From Buddleja alternifolia (lineage: Eukaryota; Streptophyta; Magnoliopsida; Lamiales; Scrophulariaceae), in the NCBI GenBank assembly GCA_019426215.1, contig CM033406.1, forward strand, positions 3,115,001 to 3,179,000: a DNA stretch of 64,000 nucleotides, written 5' to 3'. Below the pieces are notes generated by a model, which saw nothing but the letters and a program-made list of their open reading frames with translations, made no database searches and had not been told where the DNA came from. Shown here piece after piece: positions 27,602 to 39,894 of this stretch. Positions within the stretch are counted from its first letter, which is position 1, and every line of letters begins with the position of its first letter. The translations under genes were made by a program, and so were the position numbers.

Positions 27602-29581
27602 CATGTATGTTGTAGTATGATGACTTGTGAATTGAAAAATCTAATTTTTGTGAGAATCGGATTGGAAAAACCCCGCGATGAGCGCGATGTAAACAACGTG
27701 CGCAGGCGCGCAGACAGCACACGATGCCATGCGCGGCCAGGCCACTGCCGTGCACTGGGCGCATGGCGCTTGGCCACGCGGCCAGGCTCAAGGTCGTGCG
27801 CCTGGCTCACATGGGCCCTATTTTGTGGGCCCGGTTCTATGACCCGGGTCCTAAAGGGTCGGGTTATTTTTCCTCGGGTTCAATTTTTTAAGTAAATGGG
27901 TTTTGGGCTATTTTAATTATCCGAGTGGGTCAAAAGGATAATGACTCGAATTTAATTAAATAAGCCCAAATTATTTTAATTAAAATTATGGACTCTTCAA
28001 TAAATTAGTTTTGGGCCTAATTAATTAAAATTAAATATGTCGATGGTTGGTAATTCATATTTTATGAAATCAAGCCCAAATTATTTTTATTGAATATTAT
28101 TAGTTTAAGTGAAATAATTAATTAAAGGTTCTTGGAGAATTTTTTAATTAAGTTATTTATTTAAATTAAGGATTCTCACTAAATGGTTTATGTCATGATT
28201 ATCAATAAAATTTAGAATTTTATTGAGGAAGTTAATTAGTTGGACTAATTAATTACTAACTTAATCACCAACATAATTGCTTTATTTTTCGCGAGCATGT
28301 ATTATATGATGGTGACATTGTCCATGGGCTTAGGTAATTTCTTTTGATTGTATTTCCTTTTATGGTTTGTAAGGGCCGGAATTGAGCCCGTTTATTTTAT
28401 TTCTAGAATTATGTATAGGTTGTTCAATAATCTCATGTAATAGATAGAAATAGAATAGGTCTTTCAAGAGGAGATCAATCCAAAAGAAGAGGAGCTTGGA
28501 GCCCGCGAAGAATAGCTAGACTTAGTTTTCTTTTTAATGATGGCCCATTGGCTTGAGCCTTCTAGATAAAGCCCATAGACATATGTGTTGGTTTATTGTT
28601 TTCAATGCATGTTCATTAGTTGTATGAAACATGTATGTTATCAATATACGCTATATAAATTGAATAATGTGCAAAGTGAGACATAGATAAATGTTTAGAA
28701 CATGAATTCTCCCAAACAAAAATTACACTAAGTTAGTAAGGGGTGCTAGGGATCTTTCCCTCCATTAAACTTAATAAAATTAAGTATTAAACCTAGTATA
28801 TGGCATCTTCCCAGTAAGTGGGAGTTGTATATCAAGATTTAATTCTAGAATTTTATTAAGTGCATTAAATGCCTTAATCGAGACATATTTCACCCCAAAT
28901 ATCGTTAAAGGGTTGCAAGGTGAAATTCAAATGTTAGATTATGAGGAGTTAGTGGGAGTAAACTTAGATAATCCACAAAGCCTATAAATCGTTAAAGGGT
29001 TGCGGTTTTGGTGGATTACAGGAAAAAGAAGATTGAACCATCTATTGGATAGATTGATGTTGGACATCACTTTAATTAAATAATGGACCAAATATCGTTA
29101 AAGGGTTGCCATCCATTAGATTAATTAAAGAACTCAATCCCCACCACGAAGTACATTGCAACGATCACTTCCGTTTTTCACAGTGGGAGTGTGAATCTCG
29201 AGCCAAGTTATAAGTCGAAGTCCTTGATTTTAAACTTGGTTTTAGTTTAGTTACACAAGTCTAATAAAGTCTGGTTTATTTTCTGCAGCTATTTTTTGAT
29301 TTATCTCTCTCAAAAAAAAAAAAGACTATCAACCCACTTTCCATTTTACTCGAAATTAACACCCTTACAGGACCCAACTACGTGGATTGGCTAAGGAACT
29401 TGAGAATAGTTCTCAACATACGCGAGAATGGATTGCAAAGCTGGTTCAGAATTCAACATACGCGAAAACGGTAATTGAATTCAAAACCCAATTTAAATAT
29501 TAGAAAAAAGAGATGAGTCACTGGGATTTAAATTTTATTCTTCCGCTGGGTTATTTGTTTTTATGCAAATTTTTCCCAACA
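27602..29581 (+). mobile_element. Internal region and damaged 3' LTR of a non-coding copia element
   Basis: No protein domain is found between the primer site and the partner LTR fragment (29431-29581), so the element looks non-autonomous. 27660-27830 is a GC-rich island with GCGCGG/GGCCAGGC words, in sharp contrast with its AT-rich surroundings. The phrase TCGTTAAAGGGTTGC recurs at about 28903, 28987 and 29096. The 3' LTR copy is short, so the element is deleted at its 3' end. Confidence 0.6.
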
Positions 29582-30547
29582 CCCTATGCGATCATGGGTA
29601 AATGAGATTAAAGTCTTTGGCCAGAGCTCATGAACTAACTCGTGTTTGACACGGAGGATAGTTCCGTAATGTCATGTTACTATGATTCTTAGCATAGCAT
29701 TGAGTCCTGTGAGATTTGAGATTCCATGACTCTCACTCGATCGGGATACGTCAGTAAAGGGCTTATACTCATACAATATTCATAATTTAGAGGTTTGTAA
29801 TGACGTAGTCATTTCGTATTCAGTTGGGGTACGATGTGGGGCCATGGTGCTGGCTAGACTAACTTAGAGAGTCGTGCTATAAAGGAATAGACCGGAAATC
29901 GTAGTTTTGTATTTGGAGGGTATTTAGGTAATTTGTCCTTTGGTAGGACGAATTAATTAATTGGGCGAACTAATTTAATTGGTTGTTTAATTGGATTAAA
30001 CAATGGTAAATAAAATTAATTATTTTGATTAGTTAATTAAATATTTAAATTAGAATATTAATTTAATCTATATTTATTTAATTGGATTAAGTATGATGTG
30101 AATAAATTACGTGGACTAAATTGATTGGGTCAATTTAGACAAGATGGGTCGTCCATTAAGGCCCGGGGCGTGTACTGCATGGGCTTAAGTTGGAGGATTT
30201 TATTTAATCATCCAACACAAGCCAGAGAACACAACAATTCACTTTACGTGAAATCCTCTACCAAAATATAAGACCGAAATAGTTCTTCTCATCTCAACCT
30301 AGCCGCCTAAGGATATGGAGATGAAGATTTCCAAAAGTCAATTCCTCGCGTGACGATCTAGAGACGGGACAATTGGACCGTTCGTGAAGTGTGAGGATTA
30401 ATTGAATACGCTACAAGAGGTAAGTGATTTATCACGTTCTTCATATTCATGTGTTTCTAAAAATCAATGAAAACCCACAAATTGATCTTGGCTTTTGGGA
30501 ATCAGGATATGTTTAATTTCCGCTGCGCATGATACCAGGATTCCCAA
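29582..30547 (+). repeat. Second LTR-like segment ending ATTCCCAACA
   Basis: Begins right after the first partner LTR end and closes with CCGCTGCGCATGATACCAGG ATTCCCAACA, the same ending as copia LTRs. It lacks obvious TATA or coding features and has no visible partner in the window. Probably the LTR of another copia family. Borders approximate. Confidence 0.45.
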
Positions 30548-30587
30548 CAAAACCTAGGGTCAAATTTGGGAGGGAAAAATAGATCAC

Positions 30588-30947
30588 GTGTTGGTGCGTT
30601 GGTTAGGTTTGGGTGTGGGGAAGAAGATGAGTTGGTGGTGGCTGCGGATCTGGGGTGAGAGTGGTGGTGGTGGCGGGGAATCTGGATTGAGGGTGGTGGT
30701 GGCTCCAGAATATGGATTGAAGGTGGTAGCGGCGGCACCGGAATATGGAGTGAGGGTGGTGGCGGCAGATACGTGGTGGTGGTGGCTGCGGATCTGGGGT
30801 GAGAATGGTGGTGGTGGCGGCAGATCTGGATTGATGGTGGTGGTGGCTCCGAAATATGGATTGAAAGTGGTGGTGGCAGCAACAATTTGCAATGGGGGTG
30901 GTGGCGGCAGGTATTTGGTGGTGGCGGTCGGCTTGGAGTGGCGGTAG
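30588..30947. repeat. GGTGGTGGT-rich minisatellite
   Basis: Irregular units of GGTGGTGGTGGC, followed by GGATCTGGGGTGAGA- or TCCGGAATATGGATTGA-like words, recur about every 60-70 bp. Both strands are open for over 90 codons, but the translations are low complexity (VVVAPEYGLKVV-like, or Pro/His-rich), so I do not call a gene. Confidence 0.75.
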
Positions 30948-31285
30948 AGGTGGGGAAGGTGATGTTCATGGTGTTGGTGATGGAGTTGGTGTAGAGATTA
31001 AAAATTAGCGTTTTTTGGGTGTAAGTTTTGGTGAAGAAGATGAAGAAGAAAAAGAAAAAATCAAAATAAAAAATAGAAAATAGTAAAAAAATAAGTTTTT
31101 AGATGGAGCACATGCCACACACGTGTCGTCTCCGTTAGTTTTTAGATGAAAATCATTAATGGGACCAAAATTGAGAAAAAATGTAAGTTATGGGATAAAA
31201 TGTGATAAACCCGTAAACGATAGGACCAAAATTGAAAAAAGCCTTAGTTATGGGACCAAAAGTGAGATTGTCTATATATATATAT
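30948..31285. other. AT-rich spacer with dispersed-repeat text
   Basis: Contains repeated GGACCAAAATTGA and TTATGGGA(CC)AAA phrases (31150-31260), typical of dispersed plant repeats. No gene seen. Confidence 0.4.
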
Positions 31286-31999
31286 GAGATTGATATTCAC
31301 TCTCCTCTTTTTTGATAATCACACTCCACCTAACTTTATATTTTCATTTTTTTTACCAATATACCCTTTTATTTACCAAACAATACTTGATTTAATTTAT
31401 TTGATGGAGCCTTTCCATTATTATTTGGATTTCTAGTATTGAAAACATAAATGGCTTTTTTATTAAAATAAAAAAAAGTTTTTAAAATATTTTAAATTTA
31501 ATTAAAAAAATTTAACAACTTAAAGACTGCACATCCAAGCTGTTTTCATCACTTTCTTTTTTTTTTCTTTTTTCGTTTTGGAAAATTCATGAAAATGGTG
31601 CCGTTTTCATGAATTTTATATTTGTATCGTAAATAAAACGGTGTTGTTTTTAACAAAATTCTGAAAAAATAAAACAAAATTCATTAAAAAGACTCCTCTT
31701 TCATGAACTTTCGAAAAAAAGAAGAAGGAAAGAAATGAAAACGGCTTGGATGGTATCGTCTTCAAGTTGTTAAAAAATTTAAATTTAAATATTTTAAAAA
31801 CTTTTCTTTATTATTATTTTAATAAAAAAAGTTTATTCACGTTTTTAATACTAGAATTTCAAGTAATGATAGAAAGGTTATTTGTCCATCAAATAAATTA
31901 AGTCAAGTATTATTTAATCAATAAAAGGGTAAAAGAATAAAGATATAAAGCTAGGTGGAGTGTGATTATCAAAAAGAGGAGTGCGACTATCAATCACCA
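31286..31999. mobile_element. Long fold-back transposon (~700 bp, ~330-bp arms)
   Basis: The left half (GATTGATATTCACTCTCCTC..., GATAATCACACTCCACCTA) and the right half are reverse complements over almost their whole length, with mismatches and small indels, meeting near 31640. Long arms with no ORF suggest a Mutator-type fold-back element. The flanks are TATA-repeats, so the target duplication cannot be read. It sits at the left edge of duplicated copy B. Confidence 0.75.
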
Positions 32000-32030
32000 T
32001 ATATATACACACACACACACATATTGGGGG

Positions 32031-35000
32031 CATCGCGCGATGCGTGATGCACTGTGCCCGAAGTAAAATTCAATAAATTTTGATCAAATATGTCTATTTA
32101 AGATTGCTTAAATTTCACATTTTTTGGAAATTTAGCGCCAGATCTTCTCACTTTTAATTTGAGCGATGTAATGATATACTAATCTAACAACACGCAGTCT
32201 AAGCCCCTCTCCTTTGTCTTATTTCTATAAACTATAGGTACAAAACCTCCTAAACAATTAATTTTCTTATATTCAAAAATTTTATCAAAGAGATTAATTT
32301 TCACATTTTTCCAAATTGACAATTTTGTTTTATTATTGCTGAAAATCCCATCATTATAACAACAAAATAAATACTTTTTGTTAGCCCTTTTGTGTTGTGA
32401 ATAGCTGCCGATAAGGTCGAGAGCCGCTACTTCAAAACTCTTATTCATCGTCGCATGAGCAATGCCATGATTATTAACTTCTAGCTCGATGAAAATTTAA
32501 AAAAATTAAAAGATCTACAAAAAAAAAAAAAAAATTCGACTCCAAATTTTGTATCAAGATTCTTGAAGGAAGAATCAAAGGACTGGAAATAGGAATCGTA
32601 CTCAATTTTTTGGTTCAATCAACAATTTTTCATTTGTCACTATCTTTTTGTGTTTTAATTTCAGACACGAAAGTTTGTCTTGTACAATTTCTCTAAGCGT
32701 TTGCAAAACACTCCCCCAATTTAGGCGAACGCTTAGGCCTTATTTTTTCAATTATTATATTATGTTTTTCGGATCACAATATTCTAATAATTCACACTCC
32801 AACCTCTTGTCACCAAAATACACATTTTTTCAACTTCACTTTTCATTCCTCTATATAATTACCTATCAATTACTATTTCAATCATTTCACACAATCTCTC
32901 ATCAATTATTACAACTTCAACTATTCTTCATTTTCTCTTTCTTACTTTTTTTTTTTAATCAAATAATCTTTATCAAAATAACTAACTCAATAATTTTATA
33001 CACCATATATCAACCAACTATTTTTGATTTGACATATTTTACAACTTCCAACCATTTTTTATAAACATATACAAATTCACCACAAATTACGTCATTTTTA
33101 CACAAATACCAATAATACACAAAATTGATTAAAAATTATAACTCAAAAACATAAACAATATAACTATATACCATTCATTTTCATTTTTCAAACCACTTAT
33201 TTTTATTTGAAAATGAAAATACACACTTTATACCATTTTTAAATTAAAATACTTATTTTCATTTTCACTTTCACATTTTACAATATAACTATATATTACA
33301 TACCAAATCACACTCATCTCTCTCTTTCTCTCACATTCCGTTTTAAAAAGTTGTGTTTCGACTGGTGGTGCTATGACAAAATAAATCATTGTCTCAACCT
33401 CCATAAATCTTATGCACATATTAAGTATTTTTAGTGCATCTTGACATATCCACTTATAAATATATTTAATTAATAATTTTTATTAATTTATCTATAACAC
33501 TACACACATAATCATTATTTTTAATTAACTCAATCATTTCATAGATCATCAATTATCATCAACTTCAATTATTTTAAAAAACACAACAAAACTTTGCTAC
33601 CATTTTCGAACGAAATCAAGAAATTCATTTCCTTATATACTATCAAAAATAGCGGTCGAAAATGAAACGAATACACACATAAACAACGCCTAAGACTAAG
33701 TATGGTTGCGTTCTCGAAAACTATTTTCTATATTTTGGATAACATTTTTTGGAAAACTTGCACAACCCTTTTTCAAACACCACCACCTTTATTTTAAAAA
33801 GCATGTTTTACTTTTCTCTATATAACTACGTATCATTCTATCAATCAACACATTCATCAGTTTACACGAGTAATTATTTACTTCAACTATTTTTTCCTTT
33901 CTCTTTCTACTTACTATTTTTTAGTCACATGATCATTGTTAAATAACTAAATCACTTTACATATCCTATATCAATAACTCGCTCTTACTTTGATATAATC
34001 ACTTACTCCAACAATCCTTAAAAAATATAACCAAATACAATCAACATTAAATTATTCTCATACAAATATCAGTAATGCACATTTTTCAAATTTTTTTCTA
34101 AAAACACATTAAAAGACATAACCATACACATCCCATGGCTACGCATATTTATCATTTTGAAAATTATTTTGTATTTTCTTGATCATAATTTTTAAAAAAT
34201 TTCAACTACAACACATTTCAATCAAAATACATTTTTTAAAATTTATTTTTACTTTTTTCTATATGACTTCTCTTCTTACTTTATTATTTTTTAACGATAT
34301 ATTATTCTCATAATAACTAATTCAATCATATAAAATATGCGTTACGGAATCCAGGAATCCTCCTCAATTTTAACATATTTTACTATATCTAAAATTATAC
34401 AAAAATATAATGGATGGACATCATAACATCTGTTAGTTAAAACTCGTATTATACCCGTATAACACACATAAGTACATATAATTGAAAAATACTTTTGTTT
34501 TCCATATGCATTATGAATATAACAAATAATACTCATATTTTTGAGTTCAACTGTTTAATACATATATTTTATGTATCACGTATTATACTTGACAAATAAG
34601 ACTCTAATTTTAACCAAAACAATTATTGTTTTTATTTAACACTTAAGAATTACAACAATTTTTTATAAGTAATAATTGAGTATTATATAGTTAAAAACTA
34701 CGAACATTAATATTTATCAAAATGTTAATTATTATCAACTAATAACTCATATAAAATATGTTTTACTCACGAATAATTCATTATGATAATCATATATCCA
34801 CGAATCCGTTTATTTGCCATGTGATTTGCGGATTTTGATAACATTGTTAGTTTGTTACACAAATCCACATTGCCCCTCACCTCACTCGATCGAAAACACT
34901 ATAAAGAGAGATTCCACATTTCCTCTCCAACGGAAGATAAAAAAGCCCTAATAAGGCGAGAGAACTATAGGTATTAATTAATTATGATCCTCCCGAGCCT

Positions 35001-35286
35001 CCTCTCACGCAAGCTATGGCGTCAAATGAGCTGCAAATCCGATCATCGAAGATGGTACGGATTGATACCGATGGTGATAGAGCACTCGTCTCGAGGGGAG
35101 CGCGCGTATGACATATTCTCTCGGCTGCTGAAGGAGCGTATCATATGCATCAATGGTCCTATCTCAGATGACACTTCACACGTTGTCGTTGCCCAGCTCC
35201 TCTTCCTCGAGTCCGAGAATCCTTCCAAGCCAATTCACATGTATCTCAATTCCCCTGGAGGCCATGTCACTGCTGGTATGTATATA

Positions 35287-35321
<35 letters not shown>

Positions 35322-35369
35322 GTATCTATCTTCTTTTTCAATTTTCAATTTTCAATTTTATTATTATTC
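32031..35369. repeat. Duplicated segment, copy B (carries intact CLPP2)
   Basis: Partner of 19829-23797, same orientation. It lacks the ~560-bp insertion found in copy A. It includes about 2.9 kb of AT-rich upstream DNA without other genes, then CLPP2 exon 1 and the start of intron 1. Beyond about 35369 it continues into the rest of the gene with no counterpart in copy A. Confidence 0.85.
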
Positions 35370-35854
35370 GAAATCGAATTGTGAATTTGAATCCCCTTTT
35401 CATTATTGTGTCGTGAATGAATGAATTAGGTCTTGCTATCTATGACACTATGCAGTATATCCGATCTCCAATCAATACAATATGTCTTGGCCAAGCTGCA
35501 TCTATGGCTTCTCTTCTCTTGGCCGCTGGTGCTAAAGGTCAGAGACGCTCTCTCCCTAATGCTACCATTATGATTCACCAACCTTCTGGTGGCTACAGTG
35601 GCCAGGCTAAGGATATAAGTATCCACACCAAACAGATTATTCGTGTTTGGGACTCTTTGAACGCACTCTACTCTAAGCATACTGGCCAATCTCTTGATAT
35701 TATTCAGAAGAATATGGATCGTGATTATTTTATGACGCCCCAAGAGGCAAAGGATTTTGGGATTATAGATGAGGTCATGGATGAGAGACCAATGGCGCTT
35801 GTCACCGATGCTTTAGCAGAGGAAGCCTCCAAGGACAAGGGGGGTTCAACTTAG
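34984..35854 (+). CDS. CLPP2: Mitochondrial ATP-dependent Clp protease proteolytic subunit 2
   Basis: Exons 34984-35275 and 35430-35854 give 238 residues, joined inside a Gly codon. The N-terminus [16 protein letters not shown] has basic residues and no acidic ones, as expected for a mitochondrial presequence. The ClpP core follows: [31 protein letters not shown], the catalytic Ser in [11 protein letters not shown], the His in [12 protein letters not shown] and the Asp region in [20 protein letters not shown]. Close likeness to plant CLPP2 (which has [15 protein letters not shown] and the same exon content) supports the name. ClpP forms a barrel of two heptamers that works with the ClpX unfoldase in the matrix. 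Upstream DNA is shared with copy A, so the two copies once shared a promoter region. Confidence 0.95.
35281..35322. repeat. (GT)n/(TA)n microsatellite in CLPP2 intron
   Basis: A TATATATGTG(TG)n run followed by (TA)n right after the exon 1 donor. Copy A has a shorter version in the same place, so it predates the duplication. Confidence 0.85.
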
Positions 35855-37450
35855 ATAGATCCCTTTATTCAGCGTTCGTAAGACACTCTCTTCTTTCTCT
35901 TTGCTATTAGGACTAAGTTCCTGTTGCTGCTACATACTCCAGTCTTTCTTTTTTTTGTATATTATCAGATGCTCATAAATATGCACAAACATGTCCCTGC
36001 ACACACATATATCCGTGTTTGTATCTGGTGATTGCATTTTGTTCTTATCTGTTAAGAAGCATCCACGCCTATCACCACTCCTGCCTTGTTACTTGTGGAT
36101 ACGTTGTTTATTGCTGGTTTATACTTTTTGGGCATGCTTTTCTGTCAACATCTATTTGATGGAAGCCTTCTCTCATTCTTGGCATTTGGTTGTTTTAGTT
36201 TTTGGTTACGGTTTGTATAATTGTACTACAGCCTATTTGGAACACCGAACCGAATTCTTTTTCAGATAGTAACTGGCCTACAAAATGACCTAATGATTTC
36301 TATAATATTATTCCGTGTTCATCGGCGGGCTTAGAAATTTCAGTGGTCATAGAGAACTTTGACTTTGTTAGCCTAAATCCTACACGCTCTGAGCACATGT
36401 AGTAGCCTTATAATTGCTTAATGTCCACCAGAAGTACGAGTTTGTGATAGATTGTTATATAACAATTTTTTTTTAGTATTTTTATGTATAGGAAATCTTC
36501 CTAATTTGAAACAATTTGGACACTCGTTCTGGTATGCTCAGTCAATTAGATTCGTTATTACTTGAATAGCATGTCTTTGTGACAACTGAAAAAAGTATTC
36601 ATACATTATCAGCATAAAAATTATCCAATCATGATACACATATTGATTTGTGTATGTGTATCTGTGCCATTGCATTAAAAAGGAATGGTTTAATCATACA
36701 TCTTTTTTGTTTTTAAACTTGCCACTTCCCTCCTGATCTTTTGAATTTGAACAACTTTATATCATGGCTCATATGATTTTCTGGAACATTAATTTTCTTA
36801 TCCTATTATGTTGGTAGTATCTAGTGGTTCTGCAGTTGGCTATCATAAAAGGATATCAAACCGAAATGATGGCATGAAAATGGACTAATATAAAACCTGC
36901 GTCACTGAATGTCGTTTATGGCCTACAAACTATCTTTTCCAAGACTTGACAGTTGACACCGACAATTTTATATTGATGGCAAGGAAATTACAAAATATTA
37001 TACAGTAAGCAAACAAACAAGGAATTTAAAAAGTGGGGTGTGTACATGGCCTGTATTCAAATACAACTCAAGTACACAAAGGCACACACTATCTTGCATG
37101 GTGTCACGAGGCTCCATTTTCACGGGACTAAAAAGGGGCAGTGTGACATATAGCTTACTCAACAACTTTTAATAACCAAACGCACTAATGTGTGACAATC
37201 ACGTTAACTGGCAATTCTGTAAATATGCACAAAATCATAGAAAAGTTTATATAAATTTGGATTTAAAATGAAATAAATACATATATTCATCAATGAAAGA
37301 GCACAAGTATAGACCAGAAAAGACTTTCACAGAATATACTAAAATTCCACATTTAGGTCAACACTGCACCACTAGTCTTTCTTGAACTAGTCACTGAAAA
37401 CGCCATAATCAACTTATTGTGCCTTTAATGTACAGTGAAAGGGATATAAG
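35855..37450. other. CLPP2 3' flank and intergenic DNA, no gene seen
   Basis: Starts with the CLPP2 3' untranslated region. The open frame at 35991-36269 on the plus strand has no recognisable motif and is cysteine- and leucine-rich, as expected of chance reading in T-rich DNA. Confidence 0.5.
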
Positions 37451-37758
37451 TAGGGCCGAAAGACGAACCGAGATACCCGACTCGAGATCGTTCGGTAAAA
37501 GCTCATTTGAGCTTGGTTCGTTAACATATCAAACCAGGTTTGAAGGTCGGTTCGAGCTCGACTCGATTAGTAAAAAATGATAAAATATGTGGGGAAAAAT
37601 CAAACTCCTTGAGCTCGATTTGTGTTTGGCTCGATTAAAGCTCGGCTTATTAACAATCAAACCAAGCTCGAACACAATTTCTGAAGCTCGATAATAATTC
37701 AAACAAGCTTGAACAACAACTTGTTTGACTCGAATCGACTCGACTTGTTTACAGCCCC
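37451..37758. mobile_element. hAT-type MITE with GGATATAAG duplication
   Basis: Starts TAGGGCCGAAAGACGAACCG and ends CTTGTTTACAGCCCC. GGATATAAG lies on both sides (37442-37450 and 37759-37767), an 8-bp hAT duplication plus one chance base or a 9-bp one. The inside is full of GAGCTCG/AAGCTCG words. No ORF. Confidence 0.8.
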
Positions 37759-38018
37759 GGATATAAGTTGTGTCTATCAAAAACTCAAAAGAGGATTTGA
37801 AACGTTTCACAACTTAGGCTGTTCCAGTACTTGATTCTTTAACTTTGTTGAGCTTATGTAATATGTCAAATATCCTACATCAATAATGGCCTAGTGTTCA
37901 TTTACCAATCATGTAAGTTGAGAACAATCATTAGCAACTCGATTGCCCCTTTGCCCTTTCAGTAGTCTTATATTCTACATTCTAGAACATACATCTCCAC
38001 CTGCCATGAAGATGTATG

Positions 38019-38411
38019 TGATGGGTGATAACAAGTAACAAAGCACAATCACAAACACTATAACAAGAATACACCAATTCTTGCCCCAAAGCCAAAGCTC
38101 CAATTCAATAATGCATAAGAATAATGTCCAAACCTTACAAAATGCTTATACTTTTTAAAACAAGACTTACTAAACTAGGACTCTTAAAATAAATAAATAA
38201 ACATCAACTTTAATAAACATCAAACAATAATAATTAATTAACTTAAACTATGACACTTTCATAAACAGCAAAACGACGCTTTTGTCAAACTACCGCGGCT
38301 TCCCCGTTTTTCTTCTTGCGGCGCACGTGCACCTTCAAAGGCCCCGAACCACTCGAACTCGATCTACTTGAATCACCCATCGGACCTGGATCAATAAATC
38401 GCTCCATATCA
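38019..38411 (-). repeat. 3' LTR of outer chromovirus
   Basis: 393 bp, near-identical to 45808-46202 with scattered substitutions. Preceded on the coding strand by a purine tract (38412-38425). Confidence 0.92.
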
Positions 38412-38419
38412 ATTCCCTC

Positions 38420-39590
38420 CCTCTCAAAAATAGCCTTGTCTTCAAGGTGGAAAGTGGGAAACTGCTCGCGTAACTCCTCAATTTCAAGCCATGTTGCCTC
38501 ATCAACCGATCTTCCCCGTCCAACTAATCAATATTTCACGGATATCGCGCCCCTGAACAGTGCAAATGCGGGCCTTCAGAATTTGCGATGGCATAAATAA
38601 TTCAGTTTCTTCCGCCTCCAAAGTCGATGGCAAAGCAGGCTCCACCAGGTGATTCCCCTTGACCCGTTTTAATTGAGACACATGGAACACCGGATGAATG
38701 CGACTCGACGCCGGCAACTTTAACTCATATGCAACCTACCCTACCCGTTGAATCACCTCAAATGGCCCATAGAACTTGGCAGTTTACTTTGAATAGCCCC
38801 GACTAGCTAAAGTGTTTTGGCGATATGGACGAACCTTAAGAAAAATCACATCCCCAACCCCGAACTCCAAATCCTGACGATGCTTATTTGCATATTTCAC
38901 CATCAATTCTCTAGCTCGTATCAAGTTGGACTTCAAGTACCTCAATATGACATCTCTATCCCGCAACATTGTAGCGACCGATTCTACCCGACACTTATCG
39001 GGAAAATAACGTTGAAGAGTTGGTGGAGGACGACCATACACAACTTCAAAAGGGGTAATTTTAGCTGCGGTTTGGAATGACGTATTGTACCAAAATTCCG
39101 CCCAAGACTGCCACCCCGTCCACTTCCTCGGTTGCTCCGACGAAAAACATCTCAAATACGTCTCCAACACACGATTCAAAACCTCCGTTTGCCCATCCGT
39201 TTCCGAGCTTTAATTTCGTACCCTGCATTCGAAATAACTCTTGCCAAAAAGCACTCATAAAAATAGCATGACAATCACTTACAATTGAACGAGGTATACC
39301 GTGTAATTGAACCACTTCTTGCACAAACTGCTCGACCACGAAACGCGCTGAAAATGGTGCCTTTAATGCAAAAAAATGGCCATACTTAGACAATCTATCC
39401 ACCACCACTAAGATGCATGAGTACCCTTGCGACTTGGGAAGCCCGGTAACAAAATCCATTGATATATCCTCCCATATCATATCCAGAACGGGCAGCGGCT
39501 TGAGAAGACCCGCTGGAACTTGCGCCTCGTACTTCGATTTTTGACATACTAAACATTGCGCGACATACTCCTTCACCACCCTAAACATGC
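38420..39590 (-). pseudogene. Outer element: integrase and chromodomain
   Basis: The integrase zinc-binding end shows CLVCQKSKYEAQ. The core has DISMDFVTGLPKS (first Asp) and HGIPRSIVSDCHAIFMSAFW (second Asp). The C-terminal part has WAEFWYNTSFQTAAK, PFEVVYGRPPPTL and the usual IHPVFHVSQLKR, leading into a chromodomain-like tail (EILISWTGK). The frame changes near 39180 and again near 38780, and the chromodomain is interrupted near 38510. Confidence 0.85.
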
Positions 39591-39894
39591 CCTTCTAATA
39601 AACATTCGCCGCCACACGCCTATAAGTCTGTAATACGCCCACGGGCCTCCCGCCGGGGTATCATGAAACTTGTGAAGCAAATGAGGAATCCACACTGAAT
39701 TCTCGGCTAGAACAATTCGGCCCTTATAAAACAACCGTCCATCAACAATTGAAAACCCGGCTTACTAGCCTGATCCCGCTGACCACCGTGATAATACCTC
39801 AAATATAAGAATCTTGCTGCTGCTCATCCCAAACCTCGGGTAACGCCGTCCAAACTAGCCCACTCAAAGCCGCGCAGCTGCCCTCAACCTCTTC

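Noticed and set aside
27617..27895. Open frame through the GC-rich island
   Set aside because: High GC lowers stop frequency on both strands; three overlapping frames are open and none has a motif.
30502..30969. Long open frames on both strands in the GGT-rich region
   Set aside because: Low-complexity minisatellite; translations are simple Val/Gly- or Pro/His-rich strings on opposite strands, with no start context or domains.
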